DNA from: Limnoperna fortunei
Lineage: Eukaryota; Mollusca; Bivalvia; Mytilida; Modiolidae
DNA: 64,000 nt
Reading direction: 5' to 3'
Assembly (NCBI GenBank): GCA_944474755.1
Contig: OX104123.1
Span: forward strand, 17,860,275 to 17,924,274
Below, in pieces: positions 57,901-64,000 of this stretch (positions are counted from its first letter, which is position 1; every line of letters starts with the position of its first letter). Under the pieces are notes generated by a model. It saw only the letters and a program-made list of their open reading frames with translations. It was not told the DNA's origin and made no database searches. Made by a program: the position numbers and the translations under genes.

Positions 57901-60900
57901 GTTTTATCTGGAGAATTAATAAATAATGCTGGTGGTCTGCATACCCCATGAAGAGTAGATGTCAATTCTTCCTGTAAATCCGATTTAGAGTTAAGCTGGA
58001 AAGTATCAATACCTCGATCTTCAAGCTCATCTATCAGCTGATCTTTCTTTAAATTTTGAAATGGATTGATGTTGCCATCCTTTATTGTGTTAAAAGCTGA
58101 TCCTTTAATGACAAGTTGTCTACGGTCTTCTATGTCAAGTGGTATTATTTTAAAGCAGGCCTCCAAATTAACGTGATTTTTGGCCTCTATGCCACATATA
58201 CAGCTGTAATTCCCTCCGCGCTGTTGGCCTGCTTCAAACTGTCTTGCTGGTCCATCGCCGCTAAAGAGTCGCAATTTGAATTCAAGTTGTATGTCCTGGA
58301 AACAGATTTTGTCAATTAACTGTCTAATGTCCTCTGTCCTGGTTTCTGTGTATGTCACTTGTTCTTTGTCCTTGCTGGCTGTGAATAGAAAAATGAAAAT
58401 ATGACACTATTGTATAAAAGAATTTATGTTTGAAGAATTTCATTTTGGTAATATGGAAGGCCATAATAAATTTAAAAAAAACTACATTGCTCTAATTTGG
58501 GGAAGGGGTGCATTATATTTTTTTAAGTTTTGGGTCATTTTTACAGGGAGTAATTGCTACCATGTTTTCCTTTTATAAATCTTGAATCTAAAGTTGCCCG
58601 TAAATTGATTATCACAGAACTGAATTCAGATTAGATATGAGATATATCCTGAATTAACATGGACAGTATCTTTCCAAAAATGATTTTAGAAATTTAAAAA
58701 AAGTATGGGTTGAAATTGGAGCAAGATTTTTTTTTATTATGGCCTAAGATTGTGCATTCCATCAGTATCAAATTTCTAAATATTAGTTATAGTATACAAC
58801 TAATGACTTTGATATAGGTCGCTATCGGGATATATCATCTAGAGAAAATGTAATATTGAATAAACATTTTTGAGGGCCGAGAAATCCTGATAGCAACCGT
58901 ATATCAGTCAGTAATTGTTTTATTACATGAATAAAATTACCATATTTCTTTATCAGAAAAAACAGGCTGCTTACATTTTGTAATTGTTGTAATGCTGGTT
59001 ACTCTGAATATTTTCTGTTAACACTTTATTTTGATTTTGTTTTGCTGATATTCCTGAAAGTTCAGTTTCATCAGATTTCAAAATATATGGAAAACAGTAT
59101 AAAAAATCGGTTATTTTATTCTAACATCTCTTAGCAGTATACATTTGTGTATTTTATTATAGCAGATGATTAAATGACCACTAAAATTGAAATTTATAGT
59201 TGTGTCATCCTCACAAGTACATGTAAGGGTTTCTGTGTCAACGAAACCCTGACAAACTTAACTAGGAAATTCCCGATCTAGAAGGCGCTATTTTGATTAG
59301 CTACATCATACCTTAATGTAGCCAATCAAAAGCTCGCTTTCATTCACGACTTGGTTAGGGGATATCCCGATGTCGATTGTAAATAAACCAAACATGTGTT
59401 GCATAGACCATGTGCAAATCTGTGTATTTTGTAAAGTAGTGTAAATAGCTTGTTATTACAGCATTATTTATTAGTTGTGTTACATTTTCTTCCAACTCAA
59501 GAATGAGTAAGAATGACTACTGCGAAACACTTGCTTCTTTCAAGCAATTTCATTGATTGACATTTTGAAGGATTGACGCCATACGAAAATCTTCTTGCCC
59601 AGGAATGTCTTAGCTAAGTTTGTCAGGGTTTTGTGGACAAAGAAACCCTGACTTGTGAGGATGTTGTGTTGGAACAGTAATAAAAGACAGGCTTAAACTG
59701 GTAAATATCAGGTCAATATTGAATTCTGCTGCACAGTAGTCAAGCTGAATCTAATATTCACCTGGTTGTGACCAGTTGATGCCCGTTTTTATGTAATTTT
59801 ACTACTGTTGTGTTCAAACGTGACCCAAAAGTTTTTTTTAGACCAATTAAAAACACTCGAAATTCTATTTATGTAATAATGTTATAATTCAGTATATTTT
59901 GTTAATGTTAGTGTCAGTACATATGTCATATGTTTTATTTACTTTGTACAATACAATTGTAATTGAAAAAGCCTAAATTTTGTAACAGTTTTTTATCCAA
60001 TTTTTATAGGATTTGAAATTGTACAATGAGAGTATATTTACAAAGAAATTTTATCGATTCGACTGTTGTGTGTTGATAATATTAATTCTTTATATTTAAC
60101 AGATGTATTCATTTGCAAGTCAACATAGTTAAACAGTTTAATGTACCCAAGGGACTGGCAATTGTATTGGCAGAATGAATATATTAAAATACAAACCATA
60201 TATTAGATCCACACAATGCATGGAATTGTGTATACATGTATTATTAAGGAATTCGTATTTTCTTCCCACACTCACCAGAGTGGGGTTGAAAAGGGGGGGG
60301 GGGTGTATATAGTGGTCCTACGGTTGATGTCCAATCATCAATCAAAATTTATATATGTAACTACTATGTAGATGGTAGAGTTTAACACAAATGTTAGCCC
60401 TTTATAAAACATGAATTGTTGTGGATGCTGATAGGTGGAGTTATAAACTTGCAACAAAAATGTCATTTTATTATTTTTATGCAATGTCATCATTTTTATA
60501 CTTTTATGCAGTTGACAATCTCTGGTTTCTTGTCCAAGAGAAAGATGTATCTAATGTTAAAACTTTGTAGCCATTCAAATATGTTAGTTGTATAGGGCCA
60601 GGTTGTGCCATCACTTGTCGTCTCTCTGAAAGAATTTAAATTAGAATATATATTTACATGGCTTATGGTTGTTATGTTAATACATGTATTATAAACATAT
60701 ATTATATTAGTCATAAAATTGTATACCTGATTGTCCAAATATGTACAGTTGAGGCTTTTCAACTATTGATTGGACACTGATCTTTTTTGCCAACTTTTTG
60801 CTGGTCTGGTACTCCTCGTCAGTCAGAAAGTTTGCATGGTCATACAAGATGTTTGTCATAAAGTTGATGTATGTGTGGTTGAGAATATCGGAATGGTCAT

Positions 60901-61978
60901 GCCACATTTTTAGATGGAATGTTCTTTCAAATTTCTTTAACTTCTCTCGCATGTCATTGGACGGTAGAGTTATATTTTCTCCTAAAGTCATTAAACGTGA
61001 TTTGACCTGTTCGTCAGAAAGGGTGTCGTAGTGCATGTCGTCATGAAGAAGAAGAACTCCGGCTTGATGCAATCGGGATAATTCAGATAAAATTATTCTT
61101 CGTAGGTTGATTTTTCTGCCATGTACTTCGGTCCGTTTTTCAATTAAGCTGCCGTCCGTACCCAAAATGTTGGCAATAACTGTTTTTGGTGCTATTTTTG
61201 TGCCAAGATAAAATGTTCCGTCGGATATTTTTTGTTGGACTACTTCTTTTATTTTCTTCGAAGATCTGGGAGTTGGGATTGTAATTCTTTTCATTACCCT
61301 TTTTTTAGAACGTCGTATACGGTGAAGAATATCTCTACCTGAAACTATCTTGTGCTTGTTTACAGATGTGACGTCAATTCCATTGGACTTTGCAAACATA
61401 AAAAGTATCTGGCCAGCGTTGTGTGGGGAGTTTCCTGTAACCTTATGTGTGACGTTATATTTCTTACCTAGTCGGGTCCAATTAACTATGCCGTTTGGAA
61501 TTAATGATTGAATTTCAAGAAGAAAATCTTCCTTGTTGAAACTGTAGTTCTCGAATTTTCCATGGTGTTTCTTAGGGGCAAGCATTCCCATTTTTTCCTT
61601 TTCTAATTGCTCATTTTTTTGTTGCTCTGCTTCATTACGGGTGTTAAATAGTAGCATTCTCTCGCGGTCGTGTTGTTGGTATGATTTTCCAGAGGATAGA
61701 AAGTTTTCAATGTCGGCGTTGTTGATTGTTGATGCTTCACAGATCTTGTTTTTATTTTCTTTTAACAGTGTAACTATTTGTTTGTTCTTATCTGATGGTG
61801 TTTCTCTTGGTGTTAAGTGAAGAGAATCGGCCACACATTTTTCAAATGATTTTTTGAATTCCTTTTCGAAAAGTGGATTCAAGACATTGATCAATGCTGT
61901 TGCTGTCCGGTTAGCTTTCACATTGGCTGTTGATGGTTGTATCAGAGTTGACATGTTTTGAACTAATACCTCGCTCAT
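54906..61978 (-). CDS. DDE-transposase-like protein of the 16.6-kb element, intact, six exons
   Basis: Exons 60,727-61,978, 56,858-58,378, 56,489-56,539, 55,763-55,921, 55,305-55,406 and 54,906-55,177 total 3,357 nt. They read without a stop for 1,118 residues; every intron is GT-AG and phase 1. The N-terminal ~420 residues carry a helix-turn-helix-like stretch (VNWTRLGKKYNVTHK), KRITIPTPRSSKK, and then LKMWHDHSDILNHTYINFM and EKPQLYIFG. The catalytic-type core follows: FSGDGPARQFEAGQQRGGNY plus CIC (Asp about 459), a SAP-like insertion (NLKKDQLIDELEDRGIDTFQ), SCEPLHDI (about 592-597, like the D-x-x-H block of CACTA-type enzymes), then RLYNLTFLFGIL, RKLYGNHFHSLVTHLPEIYR and TEQEERSFGTLRK (acidic residues about 746-749). 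The C-terminus is acidic. I know similar uncharacterised multi-copy proteins in cnidarians and molluscs but cannot name a superfamily. A 130-nt block near 60,625 could be an alternative exon. Confidence 0.82.
58810..58906. repeat. 97-bp palindrome
   Basis: TGATATAGGTCGCTATCGGG pairs with CCTGATAGCAACCGTATATC; about 22-bp arms with few mismatches. Confidence 0.6.
59206..59663. mobile_element. 458-bp MITE with long TIRs and 6-bp duplication
   Basis: The left end CATCCTCACAAGT, then GGGTTTC and AAACCCTGACAAACTTA, is mirrored at the right: TTTGTCAGGGTTT, then GAAACCCTGACTTGTGAGGA. Arms are about 60 bp, imperfect. TTGTGT flanks both sides (59,200-59,205 and 59,664-59,669). It lies in the transposase intron. 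Confidence 0.82.
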
Positions 61979-62427
61979 GTTTGCAACTTGAACTGAACTC
62001 TTGGCAATGGATTGGTGAATTTAGATGTTTCTAGATGTACTGTGTTGCATGGGAGGCAGTTTTCAAATGTATGTTGTTTTCTTTCATTTCCTGGGAGTTG
62101 CAACCATTTTACTAGGTTGAAATGGGACAAGAAAACTTCTCTCTCACCAGTTTTACCTGCATTTTTGTAGTACTTTTTGTTGTACACATAGTCCTGTATC
62201 TTGTCTACCTTTTTACAAAATGTTTTGAAATCCTGAATTTGCAGAGATGGATAATTTTGCATGAATGTTGAATAGTTGTCAAAACGCTGCTTTAAAGATA
62301 GGGATGAATTATACATTGGTGTTTGTTCTTGTGCACTGCTAGATGGTGGATTGTTGAAATAGTTAATAGCAGTGGTATCTTTTGTCGACCTTGAAATTAT
62401 TACTTTCACAAAGTTGCAGATATTCAT
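61975..62427 (-). CDS. upstream ORF overlapping the transposase start (ATGA)
   Basis: A 150-residue frame just upstream of the transposase gene. Its TGA overlaps the downstream ATG as ATGA (61,975-61,978). It looks coding: KQRFDNYSTFMQNYPSLQIQ, CKKVDKIQDYVYNKKYYKN, FLSHFNLVKWLQLPGNERKQ, TFENCLPCNTVHL. Similar segments sit at the N-terminus of related proteins as I remember them, so it may be the first part of the transposase, shifted by one base, or a separate small protein translated by re-initiation. An intron that would join the frames was not evident. Confidence 0.55.
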   Translation of the reverse strand: MNICNFVKVIISRSTKDTTAINYFNNPPSSSAQEQTPMYNSSLSLKQRFDNYSTFMQNYPSLQIQDFKTFCKKVDKIQDYVYNKKYYKNAGKTGEREVFLSHFNLVKWLQLPGNERKQHTFENCLPCNTVHLETSKFTNPLPRVQFKLQT

Positions 62428-62429
62428 TG

Positions 62430-63160
62430 TATGTTTGTAAAATTAGCTTTAAACAATAGAAATTAATTTTTATGTTGTTTGATGATGATGTTGATGTTTC
62501 CAATAAAGACTGATAAAAGTGGATTGTTCTTGTTGTTCTTCTTGCACAGATTATCTAGCATGGAGGAACATAAATGTTCTGCAGTAAATGCAGAATAAAT
62601 TGGAATAAATAAATGTAATTGTGAAGTTGGTAGTTATAAGATCAGTGGTAAGATACATTATAAAATAAACTTATTCTATACGTAAAAGTGTTTAAAAGGT
62701 AAGTAAAAATCTTGTTTGTGCATTTTTATGTAGGTGACCAACATAAATGAGTTAAGCCAAAACACAAATAAAAGCATAATTAGAAATAAAATGGCATGTA
62801 TGCAACTGTTTCCTATCCTAGAAATTTAGTGGACAATTTATTATATTTTTGAGTGGAAGGGGTTCTGAACCAGATAAATATGTCGTGGTGTGCATTATGT
62901 AGATGTTATTCTTTTATAATAAAAGCTATATATGGATTGACAAAAGGAATAACTAAAACCTTTAATTCATATGATTTTATTTTCTTGTTATGGACCCCTT
63001 ACCAAGTGAACTGGAATCATAACAGTATACTAAACGGCAAAACAATGTCGATGTGTAACCCTACCCCCCTTTTTCTGCAAGGCTCTTGTGTAAGGAAACT
63101 TATGGAGTACATATAAATTGGAATGTATTTAAAGCACCATATACATAATTATGAGAAAAT
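62430..63160. other. no gene seen
   Basis: AT-rich sequence between the upstream ORF and the ORF at 63.2-63.5 kb; could be an intron of a longer transposase transcript. Confidence 0.4.
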
Positions 63161-63541
63161 TTATTTCATAAAATACACATAAATGCAAGACAAAAATTTT
63201 ACAATGACGAAAAACAATGGTTCTTCACTGTTCAAAATTGGCGCGCTATGAACTAGAGCAGTTATCTTCCCTGACACTGAATCGCAAAAACGTTTGTAAA
63301 CAATGGTCGGGATTTGTCGCCCTGTAGACGTCAACATAAATTGGCTTGGCCCTACCTTTTGTCCGGGTAATTTTGAATGCACCATTATATCATTCTGTTC
63401 GGAAAACCACCAGGAATAATTTTTTACGTGGCGATAGAGCCTTGTAGGTATTTGTACTGTAATATTTTGTTGAAGAATGCGAGGTTCCCAACGTACTGTT
63501 TTGGTACTATAAATTTTAACAGATTTCCTTCTTTTAAGCAT
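63161..63541 (-). CDS. unidentified ORF near the right end of the 16.6-kb element
   Basis: 126 residues, basic N-terminus (MLKRRKSVKIYSTKTVRWEP), then QIPTRLYRHVKNYSWWFSEQ and STGRQIPTIVYKRFCDS. The segment is GC-richer than its surroundings and shares strand with the transposase gene, so it may be a 5' exon or a small accessory gene. A GTAAAATT donor-like site lies before its hydrophobic end. No family recognised. Confidence 0.35.
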   Translation of the reverse strand: MLKRRKSVKIYSTKTVRWEPRILQQNITVQIPTRLYRHVKNYSWWFSEQNDIMVHSKLPGQKVGPSQFMLTSTGRQIPTIVYKRFCDSVSGKITALVHSAPILNSEEPLFFVIVKFLSCIYVYFMK

Positions 63542-63858
63542 CCCATGTGACTATCGCCAGTGTTTATCTGAAAAAAGACACATATATACATATATTGGCA
63601 AAATTTCGTGCAGCAGAAATGTGCATAAAAGGTAGGGCCATTGCGTTTAAAATACAGAGAAGCTATAAATAAAACCTTGTCACGTGATCATCAAGGGAAA
63701 TCCTTGCAAAATGAAAGTAGGTCAAAATCCATAAAAAAAGTACCACCCTTTAAGCTGTTATTGTCAAAATCGAAAATATTCTCGTTGTTTGAATGTTTTG
63801 TGTCTTGGAAGATTGATTTCTTTAATGCATGTATTTGTTGTATATTTCTCGTAGGCAG

Positions 63859-63873
63859 CCTTAACATACCCGC
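63859..63873 (-). repeat. right terminal inverted repeat of the 16.6-kb element
   Basis: CCTTAACATACCCGC, the inverse of the left end except for two missing bases. Confidence 0.88.
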
Positions 63874-64000
63874 GACCTTTGTTACACCCTGAGGTTTGAG
63901 TTCTTCACAAATTTCGTCGTCCGTTAGTTCAGAGAGATCGTCGTCTCTGTAACGAATGATCCCTTGACAAGAATTTAATGTTCTGTGAGGAGTGGAAGAT
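63874..64000 (-). pseudogene. LINE copy 3, upstream fragment (ORF1), runs off the window
   Basis: Minus strand: SSTPHRTLNSCQGIIRYRDD, then LSELTDDEICEELKPQG, matching ORF1 of copies 1 and 2 just before the point where the fragment at 47,277 resumes. It opens with the GACC duplication. The element's 5' UTR would lie beyond the window. Confidence 0.92.

Larger units (their letters stand above)
58390..60700. other. large intron of the transposase gene with nested repeats
   Basis: AT-rich; holds a small palindrome (58,810-58,906), a MITE (59,206-59,663), a TGTATATAGTGGTCCTA repeat fragment near 60,302 and the possible alternative exon near 60,496-60,625. No other coding block. Confidence 0.55.
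47278..63873. mobile_element. 16.6-kb TIR DNA transposon of unassigned superfamily
   Basis: The boundaries are given by the host sequence: a LINE ORF1 on the minus strand is cut cleanly and continues on the far side, with GACC duplicated. The termini are inverted: GCGGGTATGTTTTAAGG at the left and CCTTAACATACCCGC at the right, an 11-bp exact match plus AAGG after a 2-base gap. The cargo is an SGNH-hydrolase-like gene (plus), a spliced transposase-like gene (minus), an overlapping upstream ORF, and several short inverted-repeat elements that inserted later. Four-base target duplications are known for Chapaev, Ginger, Sola and Academ (3-4 bp). None of them, as far as I know, has these ends with this gene pair. 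The Polinton length is similar, but its 6-bp duplication, long TIRs and gene set are absent. Confidence 0.9.

Noticed and set aside
60496..60625. Additional internal exon of the transposase gene (ETTSDGTTWPY...)
   Set aside because: It has an acceptor but reads to a stop, while direct splicing from 60,727 to 58,378 keeps phase and motif order; at most an alternative exon.
47278..63873. Polinton/Maverick or virus-like element
   Set aside because: The size fits, but there is no polymerase, integrase, ATPase or capsid gene, the inverted repeats are very short, and the duplication is 4 bp rather than 6.
47278..63873. Helitron or Crypton
   Set aside because: Inverted ends and a target duplication are present, and no Rep/helicase or tyrosine recombinase is seen inside.
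46110..64000. Reading the LINE pieces at 46-47 kb and 63.9-64 kb as two separate insertions
   Set aside because: Same strand, adjacent parts of ORF1, no overlap and no gap after removal of one GACC; one split element is far simpler.
1..64000. Prokaryotic features (operons, CRISPR, riboswitches, Shine-Dalgarno sites) and tRNA/rRNA genes
   Set aside because: Intron-containing genes, LINEs and repeat classes are eukaryotic; no direct-repeat/spacer array and no rRNA stretch was seen. tRNAs cannot be ruled out without a covariance search.

Overview
This is a eukaryotic, AT-rich, repeat-dense window, most likely from a bivalve mollusc. The evidence is spliced genes, non-LTR retrotransposons with ATCA-repeat tails, and repeats that I recognise from bivalve genomes (the AGCTCACCTG...CAGGTGAGC element and the TATACCCCCGC element). 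The species assignment is inference. I see no rRNA, tRNA, CRISPR array or bacterial operon. Almost every recognisable coding region belongs to, or resembles, transposon gene families, so the window reads as layered transposon insertions. GENERAL LAYOUT: 1-2.3 kb shows nothing. At 2.3-4.7 kb there is a small four-exon gene of unknown function (minus). At 6.4-7.2 kb there are decayed plus-strand exons. At 8.4-9.9 kb lies a broken Crypton-type tyrosine recombinase (minus). From 12.8 to 20.2 kb runs a P2X7-C-terminal-like zinc-binding gene (plus). Its last exon is split by a full-length I/Nimb-like LINE (copy 1, 14,066-20,160), flanked by a perfect 12-bp target-site duplication. From 20.3 to 26.2 kb, convergent with it, is a decayed THAP-domain DDE transposase gene with two short terminal-inverted-repeat elements in its introns. 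From 28.2 to 38.8 kb is a BEN-domain gene (minus) whose intron carries LINE copy 2 (29,375-35,464), which has a frameshifted ORF2. Head-to-head with it, at 39.2-46.1 kb, is a decayed CACTA/TNP2-like transposase gene (plus), itself split by a 3.6-kb element with GAGTGGCATTAAGG ends. MAIN OBSERVATION: a minus-strand fragment of a third LINE copy stops inside its ORF1 at 47,277 and resumes at 63,874, exactly continuous after removal of one GACC duplicate. The 16,596-bp insert (47,278-63,873) begins GCGGGTATGTT and ends with its inverse. It holds two convergent genes. One is an SGNH-hydrolase-like gene (plus, one homopolymer frameshift). The other is an intact six-exon gene (minus, 1,118 codons, every intron phase 1) encoding a DDE-transposase-like protein with a helix-turn-helix-like N-terminal region and a SAP-like insertion. 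Both genes carry the same ~47-nt hairpin-forming motif, in sense orientation, downstream of their stop codons. I cannot place this element confidently in a named superfamily; it is the best candidate here for an undescribed mobile system. RELATIVE AGE: TNP2-like gene first, then LINE copy 3, then the 16.6-kb element, then small inverted-repeat elements inside the latter. The two complete LINE copies look young: long target-site duplications remain and copy 1 has both ORFs open.
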